Positions 1-8,126 are shown, counted from the stretch's first letter. The stretch: 33,006 nucleotides of DNA from Hyphococcus sp. (GCA_021604585.1 BQJG01000039.1:1-33006); one strand, 5' to 3'. A program made the numbers and translations. Notes: generated by a model not told the origin, from the sequence alone.

Positions 1-119
1 CCGCGCTGGCGCTGGAATCGCGCATAAACATCCGCCGGCAGCATCGAGCCCACCAGATTCCCCAAATGCTTGATTCCGTTGATATAGGGGAGCGCTGAGG
101 TGATGAGGATGCGGGCCAT
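1..119 (-). CDS. metG: methionyl-tRNA synthetase, N-terminal fragment
   Basis: This is the first 39 codons of a class I methionyl-tRNA synthetase, which charges tRNA-Met with methionine in the cytoplasm; the rest lies outside the window. The reading begins MARILITSALPYING and continues with KHLGNLVGSMLPADVY, which is the Rossmann-fold start and the HIGH-type signature (here HLGN) of MetG. The ATG at 119-117 is preceded by an AAGGAAG ribosome binding site about six bases upstream. A small hairpin (CCGG, loop CTATAGA, CCGG) lies some 30 bases upstream. The family assignment is firm from the N-terminal motif alone, although nothing can be said about the catalytic KMSKS or C-terminal domains. Confidence 0.93.
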   Translation of the reverse strand, partial: MARILITSALPYINGIKHLGNLVGSMLPADVYARFQRQR

Positions 120-203
120 GGGTCTTCCTTGAACTAGGGCCCGGTCTATAGCCGGAAGCGCGGCGGGTCCACAAGCAAGGCCGCCCGGGGCATGCAGTGG
201 CCG

Positions 204-695
204 CTACAACGCCTTAAACATGATATGCGCATCCACCGTCCCCCGGGTTGGATGGCGAAAGGCGCCGGGCACGGTCCCGATGATTTCCATCCCTGCCCGT
301 TTCCATGCCTTGATCGCCGCCGCATTGGCCGCCACAACCAGATTGAATTTCATGCCGCGAAACCCCATCCGCCGCGCCTGTTCCTGCGATTGCAGGCAAA
401 GCGCGCTCGCATAACCTTTGCCGCGCGCAGATTCCGCAATCACGTAGCCGGCATTGCAGATATGGTCGCCGGGCCCGCCCTGATCGGGCCGCAAATAATA
501 AACGCCGATGACCTCGCCCGCCCCGTCGCGCGCAATCGCGTTATAGCCGTCAAGTTTGGTCCAGTATCTTTTCGCCGATGCTTCACTCACATCGCGCGGC
601 AAGGGATAGGATTCGCCCGCACGAAAGGCTGGCTCGATGACGCGCCAAACCTCCCGCCAGTCGGCTTCAGTTTGTTCAATGACATTGAATTCCAT
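204..695 (-). CDS. GNAT family N-acetyltransferase
   Basis: This 163-residue protein has the GNAT fold, which moves an acetyl group from acetyl-CoA to an amine. Motif A, the pyrophosphate-binding loop, is visible as RGKGYA at residues 91-96, followed by the helix that packs on CoA. The NAAAIKAWKRAGM stretch near residues 124-136 is the usual motif B, with the N and the aromatic residue that follow the acetyl site. The protein resembles the RimJ/RimL-like branch, but the substrate cannot be read from sequence. The ATG at 695-693 has no clear Shine-Dalgarno and directly abuts a strong stem-loop (see 695-725). It lies 45 bases downstream of the membrane-protein gene on the same strand and could be cotranscribed with it. 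Confidence 0.88.
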   Translation of the reverse strand: MEFNVIEQTEADWREVWRVIEPAFRAGESYPLPRDVSEASAKRYWTKLDGYNAIARDGAGEVIGVYYLRPDQGGPGDHICNAGYVIAESARGKGYASALCLQSQEQARRMGFRGMKFNLVVAANAAAIKAWKRAGMEIIGTVPGAFRHPTRGTVDAHIMFKAL

Positions 696-725
696 GACGG
701 GCTTGCTCTTAAAGCAAGCTCGTCA
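695..725 (-). other. stem-loop abutting the GNAT start codon
   Basis: An inverted repeat has arms at 695-707 and 713-725 around a five-base loop. On the minus strand 12 of 13 positions pair, with one A-C mismatch. The 3' arm ends on the A of the GNAT start codon. No T-run follows on either strand, so it does not look like an intrinsic terminator. A role in start-site access or in RNA processing is inference. Confidence 0.6.
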
Positions 726-740
726 ATTGCGTAAGATGAT

Positions 741-1196
741 TTATGCGCTTTCCGCTACGGGAACGGTCGCGAGTGCGCCCGCCGCTTGATCGAGCACACT
801 GGAGGCAGCCCCCAACATATCGACCAGCGTGAAGCCATTCGCATATGCCGCAAGGAAAGCGATGAACGCCATCAGCCCTGCGGTGCGCGAAATCGTCCGG
901 CGCGCGGCGAGAAAAAGCACGGCCCCGCCGATCAGTTGCATCGGCCCCGTCATGCCGCTTGCGGCGAGCGAAGGAAACACCGAACTCAAAAGTCCGAAAT
1001 CGCCGCCCGTGGCGATGGTCTCACCGCTGGCGATGGACGTCGCCCCGGTGAGCGACAGAAAGCCTGCGCCAGCGCCTTGGGCGGCGTCCTTGATCATGCA
1101 AGCCAAGCTGCGCGCCGGGCCGCCGTAAAATCCGCGTTTTTCTCCACTTGGCCGGACATCGTAACGGGCTCCGGCGGCGCGTATTGCTGTGTTCAT
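741..1196 (-). CDS. small membrane protein of unknown function
   Basis: I do not recognise the family. The ATG at 1196-1194 was chosen because a strong GGGGAGG ribosome binding site sits six bases upstream; an in-frame upstream extension to 1367 lacks such a site and reads as low-quality sequence. The 151-residue product has a polar N-terminus, then two probable membrane helices near residues 84-98 (GGAVLFLAA) and 106-122 (FIAFLAAYA), with arginines between them at RRTISR. A weaker hydrophobic stretch near residues 42-75 is rich in Gly, Ala and Ser. The C-terminus is short and slightly acidic. The overall pattern (small, Ala/Gly-rich, two or three helices) fits an inner-membrane protein, but no function can be assigned. 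Confidence 0.6.
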   Translation of the reverse strand: MNTAIRAAGARYDVRPSGEKRGFYGGPARSLACMIKDAAQGAGAGFLSLTGATSIASGETIATGGDFGLLSSVFPSLAASGMTGPMQLIGGAVLFLAARRTISRTAGLMAFIAFLAAYANGFTLVDMLGAASSVLDQAAGALATVPVAESA

Positions 1197-1440
1197 GACG
1201 ACCTCCCCGGTCAGTGTTTCATTTCCAATAATTAAAGCTTCGGACCGAAAGGCGGAAACAGCGTGACTGAATTGAGGCCGAAGCTGGGCGCACGCCTTTG
1301 TGAACATGCGCTTGAGATTATATTGGATGAAAATCGCGGGTGAGGCTGTGATCCGCGTCACAAACACCCGCTGATCGCCTTATTTGTCAGGACGGAATCA
1401 GCTCTCGCGTATGTGCAAATGCGACGCGCGCGCGGGACAG

Positions 1441-1926
1441 CTATCCCCACTTCGCCTTGGTTGTCTTGTAAGATTTCACGACGATTTTTTCGAGCACGCC
1501 GAGATCGACCTTCTCAAGCGCATTCACGTACAGACAACTCTTGCCGTTTTTATATGGCCCAAGTTGTTGTAGCAGCGGTTCGTCATCGCCGAGCGATCCC
1601 AACACATATAAAACCATATTCGCCTTGCGCGGTGAGAACCCGACAGCGAGCATATCTCCTTCGCGGCCGCTTTCATATTTATAGTGATATGTCCCAAAGC
1701 CGATAATCGACGCCCCCCACATTTTCGGCTTCTCGCCGGTGACTTTTTTCATCATGGCGAGAAGCGTCTTCGCATCTTTGCGGCGCGTTTCGTTTTCGAC
1801 GGCATCGATGAAAGACGACACGCTCATCGCCGTCGGCTTGGTTTTCAGATCGGCTTTGACCGATTTTTTCGCAGCTTTTTTCGCCGACGCTTTTTCCTTC
1901 GCCGAGGCTTTACGCTTTAGCGCCAT
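1441..1926 (-). CDS. DUF1801 domain protein with lysine/alanine-rich N-terminal tail
   Basis: The 161-residue protein has two parts. Residues 1-30 are a basic low-complexity tail (ASAKEKASAKKAAKKSVKA) resembling bacterial histone-H1-like tails. From about residue 35 the sequence matches the DUF1801 fold (SVSSFIDAVENETRR, then MWGASIIGFGTYHYKY and a C-terminal CLYVNALEKVD). DUF1801 proteins are small, widespread and of unsettled function; some are annotated as iron-chaperone-like. The ATG at 1926 is preceded by AGGAGA at a good distance, and the gene overlaps the 3' end of the MFS transporter gene by 17 bases, so the two are probably translated together. Nucleic acid binding by the tail is inference from its composition only. 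Confidence 0.8.
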   Translation of the reverse strand: MALKRKASAKEKASAKKAAKKSVKADLKTKPTAMSVSSFIDAVENETRRKDAKTLLAMMKKVTGEKPKMWGASIIGFGTYHYKYESGREGDMLAVGFSPRKANMVLYVLGSLGDDEPLLQQLGPYKNGKSCLYVNALEKVDLGVLEKIVVKSYKTTKAKWG

Positions 1927-3235
1927 CGATGTTCTCTCCTGTCGCTTTCGCCCAATCCGCCGGCAATTTTTTCGACGTCCAGTAGAACGCCGCCGCCGCC
2001 AGCACGCTGGACAAGGCAAGCGTTGTCATCGCAATCCGCAAGCCGGTTACTTCGCCATAGGTCACCGCGAAAATATCAGACAAGCCGCCAACCCATAATG
2101 GACCGAAACCGAGCGCGATAAGGTTGAGGATTAAAAAGAAGAAAGCGGTTGCAAAGGCGCGCAGTTTGATCGGCGCCAGTGTTTGAACCAATGAAAATGA
2201 AGGCCCCAAATAGAAACCGAGACCGATCAGGAACGGCGCCGACCAGAGAAACGCCCAGAGGGGTGTGGCGGACCACAAGGAAAGCGTCCCGAACGGTATG
2301 GTGATCAACATGCCTATCCCCGGCAGCCACGCGTAAGCGCCTTTGTCTTTCTTGCCCCAACGATCTGTCAGATAGCCGCCGAGAAATGTGCCAACGCCAT
2401 AAGCGACGCCGTTCAACAGCGCCAATGGCAACGTAATTTCAGTATAAGAGAGCTCATAAGTACGGCGGTAGAAATCGACGATCCACAGGCCGGTGCCATA
2501 ACCGGTGAAGGAGGCGAGCGTCACCGCCGCAATGACGCCCCAATAGGACGGAATGGTCATCAGCTGTTTGAGACCGTCCTTGAACTTGACTTGCGGTGCT
2601 GCAGCGGCGGCTTTGTCTTGAGCCCCCCGAATAGGTTCCTTGATTGTCATCTTCATGATGATGGCGAGCAGAATACCTGGAATGCCAACGACGAAAAACG
2701 CATTGCGCCAACCGAGATTTTCCAGCACCCAGCCACCGGCGAGAAAGGCGAACATCTGGCCGAACGGAATGCCGAGAGAATAGATCGCCAACGCACTCGA
2801 GCGTTTTTCCTTTGGAAAGTAATCCGAGATCAGCGAATGCGCCGGCGGCGAACACCCAGCCTCGCCAATGCCGACGCCGATGCGCGCCGCAGCAAGCTGC
2901 GCGGCGTTGGCCGCCAAACCGGAAAGCGCCGTAAAGCCTGACCACAGCGCCAGCGAGATCGCAACAATATTAACCCGGTTCCAGCGATCGGCGAGCCATG
3001 CGATGGGAATGCCGAGCGTCGTATAGAGCACCGCGAAGGCGAGACCTTTGAGCAGCCCCAGCATGGAATCGGAAAGTCCCAGGTCTTCCTTGATCGCAGG
3101 AGACAGGATCGCAATGATCTGCCGATCAATAAAGTTGAAGGTGTAAACGATGGTCAAAATTGCGAGTACGAAATAGCTGTACTTGCTGGCGGACTGTTCG
3201 GGAGTTTGCGCCGCTGCGGCTGCGTTGTCTTTCAC
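1910..3235 (-). CDS. spinster-like MFS transporter
   Basis: This 441-residue inner-membrane protein has about twelve hydrophobic segments and the hallmarks of the spinster-type branch of the major facilitator superfamily. FNFIDRQIIAIL in the first helix (residues 33-44), the loop 2-3 motif LADRWNRV (81-88), RIGVGIGEAGCSP (118-130) and the second-half counterpart GGYLTDRWGKK are visible. Bacterial members move organic acids, lipids, sugars or aromatic compounds by proton coupling; the substrate here is unknown. It starts nine bases after a small lipoprotein gene and overlaps the DUF1801 gene by 17 bases, so the three probably form one operon. Full family length suggests an intact transporter. 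Confidence 0.9.
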   Translation of the reverse strand: MKDNAAAAAQTPEQSASKYSYFVLAILTIVYTFNFIDRQIIAILSPAIKEDLGLSDSMLGLLKGLAFAVLYTTLGIPIAWLADRWNRVNIVAISLALWSGFTALSGLAANAAQLAAARIGVGIGEAGCSPPAHSLISDYFPKEKRSSALAIYSLGIPFGQMFAFLAGGWVLENLGWRNAFFVVGIPGILLAIIMKMTIKEPIRGAQDKAAAAAPQVKFKDGLKQLMTIPSYWGVIAAVTLASFTGYGTGLWIVDFYRRTYELSYTEITLPLALLNGVAYGVGTFLGGYLTDRWGKKDKGAYAWLPGIGMLITIPFGTLSLWSATPLWAFLWSAPFLIGLGFYLGPSFSLVQTLAPIKLRAFATAFFFLILNLIALGFGPLWVGGLSDIFAVTYGEVTGLRIAMTTLALSSVLAAAAFYWTSKKLPADWAKATGENIDGAKA

Positions 3236-3244
3236 GCGCCGGGC

Positions 3245-3556
3245 CTACAGCCGCAGTCCGGTGACGCAGGAAACGCCCGAGGCGCCAATCGCGGTGACGG
3301 CGCGCGGATTGTCGATCTTCATCAGAGCGCGGATCGCCGCGAGCGTTGAATCGGCGCGCGCGACGTTCACTGTGTAACGCGCCAGATCCTGAAGGTCCTC
3401 ATTGGAAAGCCGGTCATCAAGCTCATCGACCATGCAATCAGCCGTATCGGCGGGAATGCCGATGGCGCGAAACCGGTCCTGCAGCGTATAGCGCGCGGCG
3501 GTTGCGCATGACGCCAGCATCATCGCCGCCGCCGCGACGAGGAAAATTTTCTGCAT
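3245..3556 (-). CDS. small lipoprotein of unknown function
   Basis: The 103-residue product starts with a clear lipoprotein signal peptide: MQKIF, a hydrophobic stretch and the lipobox LASC with the acylated cysteine at residue 17. The mature part is mostly helical in appearance (DRFRAIGIPADTADCMVDELDDRLS), with further cysteines that could form a disulfide. It carries no motif I can name. The gene is the first of a likely operon with the MFS transporter and DUF1801 genes and is divergent from the quinone oxidoreductase gene, with about 100 bases between the two start codons. An auxiliary role to the transporter is only suggested by position. Confidence 0.75.
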   Translation of the reverse strand: MQKIFLVAAAAMMLASCATAARYTLQDRFRAIGIPADTADCMVDELDDRLSNEDLQDLARYTVNVARADSTLAAIRALMKIDNPRAVTAIGASGVSCVTGLRL

Positions 3557-3654
3557 GTTGGATGTTCCCTACCGTTCTTGTGTCATTGCCCGTTTATGTG
3601 CGGCTGAGAATGCGTAAGATGCGCGCCAAGAGCAAGACAAAGGACTGTAAATCG

Positions 3655-4650
3655 ATGCGCGCGATGATGAGCCACGAGCCGGGCGGCCCGGAAATGCTGA
3701 AAATGACCGAGCTGGCGGCGCCGGAGCCTGGCCCCGGACAGTTGCGCATCGCGGTGAAAGCCGCCGGCGTCAATTTTCCCGACACGTTGATCATCCGCGA
3801 CCTCTATCAGTTTAAACCGCCGCGCCCTTTCGCGCCGGGCGGCGAAGTCGCAGGTGTGGTGGAAGCGGTTGGCGATAATGTAACAGGCTTTGCGGTCGGC
3901 GACCGGGTGCAGTCCGGCGGAATCAATGGCGGTTTCGCGACTCATTTCATCGCAGATGCGGCGCGCACCAACAAAATCCCCGACGCCATGCCCTTCGATG
4001 AAGCCGCCGCCTTCATGCTGACCTATGGCACGTCGCATTACGCTCTGAAAAATCGCGCGAACATCAAGCCGGGCGATGCGCTGTTTATCCTCGGCGCGGC
4101 GGGGGGCGTTGGCGCCGCAGCCATCGAGCTTGGCAAAGCGTTCGGCGCAAAAGTCGTGGCGGGTGTTTCGTCGGAAGAAAAAGCGGCGTTCTGTAAAGCG
4201 CTCGGCGCCGACGAAACCCTTGTCTATCCGCGCGAGTTGGATCGCGACAGCCAGAAGGCGCTCTCCGGCGAGATCAAAAAACTTTGCGGCGGCGACGGCG
4301 CGGACATTGTTTATGACGCTGTCGGCGGCGATTACGCGGAACCGGCGGTGCGCGCGCTTGCGTGGGAAGGACGTTTTCTCGTTGTCGGTTTTCCCGCCGG
4401 CATTCCGAAAATTCCGCTTAATCTGACGCTGCTGAAATCCTGCCAGATTGTCGGAGTGTTCTGGGGCGCCTTCACGATGCGCAATCCGAAACTCAATGCA
4501 GAGTACATCGCAGAACTTTTCGATTTCTACAAGCAAGGCAAAATCAAACCGCGCGTGACGGCGACATTCCCGCTCGAAAACGCCGCCAAAGCGCTCGATC
4601 TTTTGCAAAGCCGCAAGGCGACTGGGAAGGTTGTTTTGAACGTGGGGTGA
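3655..4650 (+). CDS. NADPH:quinone oxidoreductase, zinc-free MDR family
   Basis: This 331-residue cytoplasmic enzyme belongs to the quinone oxidoreductase branch of the medium-chain dehydrogenase/reductase superfamily, which reduces quinones or activated double bonds with NADPH. The N-terminus (MRAMMSHEPGGPEML) is the family's usual start, which, with AAAGGA ten bases upstream, supports the ATG at 3655 rather than the further upstream in-frame starts. The catalytic-domain core AGVNFPDTLIIRDLYQ and the GROES-like PGGEVAGVVEAVG are clear, and the Rossmann loop GAAGGVG lies at residues 147-153. The structural zinc cysteines of alcohol dehydrogenases are absent, as expected. The gene stands alone on the plus strand. 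Confidence 0.9.
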   Translation: MRAMMSHEPGGPEMLKMTELAAPEPGPGQLRIAVKAAGVNFPDTLIIRDLYQFKPPRPFAPGGEVAGVVEAVGDNVTGFAVGDRVQSGGINGGFATHFIADAARTNKIPDAMPFDEAAAFMLTYGTSHYALKNRANIKPGDALFILGAAGGVGAAAIELGKAFGAKVVAGVSSEEKAAFCKALGADETLVYPRELDRDSQKALSGEIKKLCGGDGADIVYDAVGGDYAEPAVRALAWEGRFLVVGFPAGIPKIPLNLTLLKSCQIVGVFWGAFTMRNPKLNAEYIAELFDFYKQGKIKPRVTATFPLENAAKALDLLQSRKATGKVVLNVG

Positions 4651-4677
4651 GCAAATCTTGACGACTTGACTCGCTAT

Positions 4678-5013
4678 TCACATTGACCGGATCGTTTCCA
4701 AAAGCGTTCCGTACATTCCTAGTATGACCGGGTGAGAATCAGATTTGAGCCCGCCGCCCAATAGCCCAAATTCTCGTTCCTCGTCGTCATAGACGATTTT
4801 ATACCCGTAAGAATTTTCCAGTTTCTCTTCAAAGACCACCCAAACTTCTTCGAGACTGTCGCGCAAGTTCCCGTCTTTGACGATTCTGTTTATCGCGGTG
4901 ATTTTGTGGGGCGTCACCAAGGAAGCTTGTAGGTTTAATCCATGAATTTTAGTCTCATGAAGGAAATCTCCAAGTTGCGTCTCGACAATTTTTTTCACTG
5001 CATCTGGAGTCAT
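4678..5013 (-). CDS. hypothetical protein, AT-rich orphan
   Basis: I do not recognise this 111-residue protein. It looks like a compact alpha/beta cytosolic protein: an amphipathic N-terminal helix (DAVKKIVETQLGDFL), a charged middle (LRDSLEEVWVVFEEKLE) and a strand-rich acidic part (YKIVYDDEEREFG) ending in a helix. There is no signal peptide or membrane segment. I chose the ATG at 5013; a TTG at 5025 directly after the stop codon of the carboxylase gene would add four residues. Codon use is visibly more AT-rich than in the neighbours, which may mean recent acquisition. It could be cotranscribed with the upstream carboxyltransferase gene, but no functional link is apparent. Confidence 0.62.
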   Translation of the reverse strand: MTPDAVKKIVETQLGDFLHETKIHGLNLQASLVTPHKITAINRIVKDGNLRDSLEEVWVVFEEKLENSYGYKIVYDDEEREFGLLGGGLKSDSHPVILGMYGTLLETIRSM

Positions 5014-5025
5014 AGGCCTGCTCAA

Positions 5026-6546
5026 TTAAAGACTTCGCTGCGCCAGTTCCGCAAATTCGCATAATAAGGCCCTTGTGTCGCGCGGGTCGATGATGTCTTC
5101 GACGAGAAACTGTTCCGCCGTGCGAAAGGGCGAGGTGACGCGCGACAGCCTTGCCTTGATCTCGCTGAGCGCCGCAGCCGGATCTTCGGCTTTTTCAAGC
5201 TCGGATTTGTAAGCGACTTCGGTGCCGCCCTCCATCGGCAGCGAGCCCCAGTCGCCGGATGGCCAGGCGAAGCGATATTGAAACCGCGTATGATCGGACA
5301 TGGCTGCGCCGGCAACGCCGAACGCCTTGCGAATGATCACCGTCGCCCATGGTACGCGCGCCTCGTAAACCGCGTTCATCGCCTCGACGCCGCGGCGGAT
5401 GGTGGCGGCGCGTTCCGCCTCCAGCCCGATCATGAAGCCGGGATTATCGACAAGGTGAATGACCGGCAGATAGAATTGATCCGCCAACTGAACAAATCGC
5501 CGCGCTTTCTCCGCCGTATCCGCCGTCCACGAACCGCCAAGAAATGTCGGATCGGAGGCTAGCACGGCCACCGGCCAGCCGTCGAAGCGCGCAAAGGCGG
5601 TGATCGCCGCGCGGCCCCAGCGCTTGCCCATTTCAAAGACGCTGCCCTTGTCGGCGATCATCTCCAATATTTTGCGCATGGAATAGGCTTCGCGCGCATT
5701 TTCCGGCACGGCGGAGAGCAGTTTCTCCTCGCGACGGTTTGGCTTGTCTTTGGTTGCGATGCGTTCGGCGCGCGCGCCCACGTGCCCCGGCAAATAAGAA
5801 AGAAACGCACGCGCCATGGCGAACGCCATGTCCTCGCTGTCGGCTTCATCGTCGATGACGCCGTTGCGCGCGTGAATGTCGGCGCCGCCGAGTTGTTCCT
5901 TGTCGAGATGTTCGCCGGTTCCAAGCCCTGAAACCACAGCCGGACCGGCGGTGAAAATCTGCGCCACGCCCCGCACCATCACCGAATAATGTGAGGCGAC
6001 CATGCGCGCCGCGCCCAGCCCCGCCGTCGGGCCCAGCGCCAGCGCGACCACGGGAACAGTTTTCAGATTCTTCACCACATGCTCCCAACCAGGAACGAAG
6101 GGCACATAGGTGAAGCCCATCTCCTCAAGCATCTTAACCGAACCGCCGCCGCCAGTGCCGTCGATCATGCGGATCAGCGGGAGCTTGAGTTCATGCGCCA
6201 TCTGTTCGGCCTGGGCGAACTTGCGGTGGATCGCTGCGTCCGCCGCGCCGCCGCGCACGGTGAAATCGTCGGCGCTGGCGACGACGGCTGAGCCATTGAT
6301 GCGCCCGCGCCCGAAAATGAAATTCGACGCGGAGAAATCCGTCAGTTCGCCCTTGTCGTCATAAGTTCCGCGCCCGGCGATCTTGCCGATCTCGCGAAAC
6401 GAATTTTCGTCGAGCAATCTGCGCAGGCGTTCACGCGCATCGAGCTTGCCGCGGCCATGCTGGCGCGCGACCTTTTCCGCCCCGCCCATTTTCTCGGCGA
6501 GCGCGGCGCGGCGTTTCAATTCTTCAAGCTGTTTTTCCCAGGCCAT
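5026..6546 (-). CDS. acyl-CoA carboxylase beta subunit (carboxyltransferase)
   Basis: The 506-residue protein is a full-length carboxyltransferase of the propionyl-/methylcrotonyl-CoA carboxylase family, which moves a carboxyl group from carboxybiotin to an acyl-CoA. The N-terminal crotonase-like half contains the family start (GRGKLDARERLRRLLD), the acyl-CoA-binding glycine loop DGTGGGGSVK near residue 130 and GPTAGLGAARM near 173. The C-terminal half has SDPTFLGGSWT, VDNPGFMIG and the biotin-side oxyanion region RKAFGVAGAAM. The usual partner, a biotin carboxylase/biotin carrier alpha subunit, is not in the window. The acyl-CoA substrate cannot be decided by eye. The start at 6546 matches the family N-terminus. 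Confidence 0.9.
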   Translation of the reverse strand: MAWEKQLEELKRRAALAEKMGGAEKVARQHGRGKLDARERLRRLLDENSFREIGKIAGRGTYDDKGELTDFSASNFIFGRGRINGSAVVASADDFTVRGGAADAAIHRKFAQAEQMAHELKLPLIRMIDGTGGGGSVKMLEEMGFTYVPFVPGWEHVVKNLKTVPVVALALGPTAGLGAARMVASHYSVMVRGVAQIFTAGPAVVSGLGTGEHLDKEQLGGADIHARNGVIDDEADSEDMAFAMARAFLSYLPGHVGARAERIATKDKPNRREEKLLSAVPENAREAYSMRKILEMIADKGSVFEMGKRWGRAAITAFARFDGWPVAVLASDPTFLGGSWTADTAEKARRFVQLADQFYLPVIHLVDNPGFMIGLEAERAATIRRGVEAMNAVYEARVPWATVIIRKAFGVAGAAMSDHTRFQYRFAWPSGDWGSLPMEGGTEVAYKSELEKAEDPAAALSEIKARLSRVTSPFRTAEQFLVEDIIDPRDTRALLCEFAELAQRSL

Positions 6547-6599
6547 CAGGCGAGCATAGGCCCGCGCCAGTTTTCGTAAAGCAGGAAAAGCATACCGCT

Positions 6600-8126
6600 T
6601 TAATGGGCCGCGCTTTTATATTCATGCGGCGCCATGGGGCGGCGCTTCGCCAGCAATTCGTTCAGCGGCACAGAAGTTCCATCGGCCTGCTGGATGCGCA
6701 CATGAATGGGTTTCAAGGCGCGAGCATGCGGCGCGCCGCAAGAATGGGCGATCATGGCGACATCCTTGCGCATCTTCTCAACATAACTCGCCACCTGTTT
6801 CGACTTTACTTTCGGATCGAGCCCGCCTTGCAGGCTTTTTTTGTGCGTGGTGACGCCAGTCGGACAATTATTGGTGTGGCATTTCATGGCCTGAATGCAG
6901 CCGATGGAAAACATAAAGCCTCGCGCTGTATTCACCACGTCAGCGCCGGCGCAATAGGCCCATGCGACTTCCGCCGGAGTCACCAGTTTTCCGGCGGCGA
7001 TCACTTTAATTCTGTCGCGCAAACCGCGGCGCTCCAAAATATCCGTCAGCATGGGGAGCGCCTGTTTCAGCGGCAAGCCGACATTATCCATCAGCGACAT
7101 GGGCGCGGCGCCGGTGCCGCCGTCTCCGCCATCGAGGGTGATGAAGTCCGGCGCAGACTCGATTCCGCGCCGTTCTATCGCATCGCAAAGCTCATCGACC
7201 CAGCCATACGCGCCAAGCACAGTCTTGAACCCGGTTGGCAATGTTGATACGCGGCGCACGCGATCAATGAAATCCAGCAGCTCTTCTACATTGTCTATCT
7301 CAAGGTGACGGTTCGGCGAGATTGACGGCTTGCCCGGCGGGATATGTCTGATTTGCGCGATCTCTTTCGTTACTTTCGCACCGGGCAAGATGCCGCCCTT
7401 GCCGGGCTTTGCGCCCTGCGACAGCTTCACTTCGATCATTTTGACTTCGCTGTTCGCTGCAATTTTTGCCAGCTTCGCCTCGTCCAGCATGCCAGCATCG
7501 TTGCGGCAGCCATATTTCGCCGTGCCCATCTGGAAGATGATGTCGCACCCGCCTTCCAGATGATACGGCGCAAGCCCGCCCTCGCCAGTATTCATATAAC
7601 AGCCGGCAAGCTTGGCGCCGCGCGACAATGACTGCACAGCCGGTTTAGAAAGAGAGCCAAAGCTCATAGCGGAAACATTGATAATAGATGCTGCGCGGTA
7701 GGGGTTAGGCGTATACGGACCAAACTCTACGGGCGGCGGGTCCGAGGCCTCTTCATCAAGACGTGGAAAAGCGCAATTGATAAAAATGGGGCAGCCGACG
7801 AGATTTAAGTTGCGAGTTGAGCCAAAAGGCAAAGTGTTATTGCTGCCCTTGGCCGACTTATAGATCCAGTCACGCTCGGCGCGATTGAAGGGCATTTCTT
7901 CGCGATCCAGCGCGAAAAAATATTGCCGGAAAAATTCCCCAAGCCGCGTGAACAGATCACGAAACCGTCCAACAACTGGATAGTTATGACGGATGGCGTC
8001 GCGCGACTGCGATGAGTCCGCCACAAACATAAAAAAGACGAGCAAGACGCCAACGCCGACCGCAAAAATGAAAACCGTCGTCAAGACCTCAATCCCGGTC
8101 ATGGTGAAACGTGCAAGGAAATCCAT
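6600..8126 (-). CDS. membrane-anchored FMN-binding glutamate synthase family protein
   Basis: The 508-residue product matches the FMN and iron-sulfur part of glutamate synthase (GltS-type FMN domain) without the glutamine amidotransferase domain. One N-terminal membrane helix spans residues 13-36. The catalytic barrel shows SAMSFGSLSKPAVQSL, NTGEGGLAPYH, KPGKGGILPG, TLDGGDGGTGAAP and AAGKLVTPAE, all typical of the glutamate-synthase FMN site. Cysteines near residues 410, 416 and 421 (CIQAMKCHTNNC) are the ligands of the 3Fe-4S cluster. Proteins of this stand-alone, anchored type are common in proteobacteria, but their substrate is poorly known. No gltD-like small subunit is next to it; its position just after gcvPB suggests amino-nitrogen metabolism, by inference. 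Confidence 0.88.
   Translation of the reverse strand: MDFLARFTMTGIEVLTTVFIFAVGVGVLLVFFMFVADSSQSRDAIRHNYPVVGRFRDLFTRLGEFFRQYFFALDREEMPFNRAERDWIYKSAKGSNNTLPFGSTRNLNLVGCPIFINCAFPRLDEEASDPPPVEFGPYTPNPYRAASIINVSAMSFGSLSKPAVQSLSRGAKLAGCYMNTGEGGLAPYHLEGGCDIIFQMGTAKYGCRNDAGMLDEAKLAKIAANSEVKMIEVKLSQGAKPGKGGILPGAKVTKEIAQIRHIPPGKPSISPNRHLEIDNVEELLDFIDRVRRVSTLPTGFKTVLGAYGWVDELCDAIERRGIESAPDFITLDGGDGGTGAAPMSLMDNVGLPLKQALPMLTDILERRGLRDRIKVIAAGKLVTPAEVAWAYCAGADVVNTARGFMFSIGCIQAMKCHTNNCPTGVTTHKKSLQGGLDPKVKSKQVASYVEKMRKDVAMIAHSCGAPHARALKPIHVRIQQADGTSVPLNELLAKRRPMAPHEYKSAAH

Noticed and set aside
192..734. 180-codon open frame on plus opposite the GNAT gene
   Set aside because: It is the antisense of a gene with clear GNAT motifs; no family motif or ribosome binding site supports it.
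1197..1440. Gap between the membrane protein and DUF1801 genes, with short plus-strand open frames
   Set aside because: No motif, ribosome binding site or terminator was found; it probably holds only the upstream region of the membrane-protein gene.
3583..4608. 341-codon open frame on minus opposite the quinone oxidoreductase gene
   Set aside because: The plus strand has the full oxidoreductase with Rossmann motif; the antisense frame has low-complexity, Arg-rich content typical of shadow frames in GC-rich DNA.
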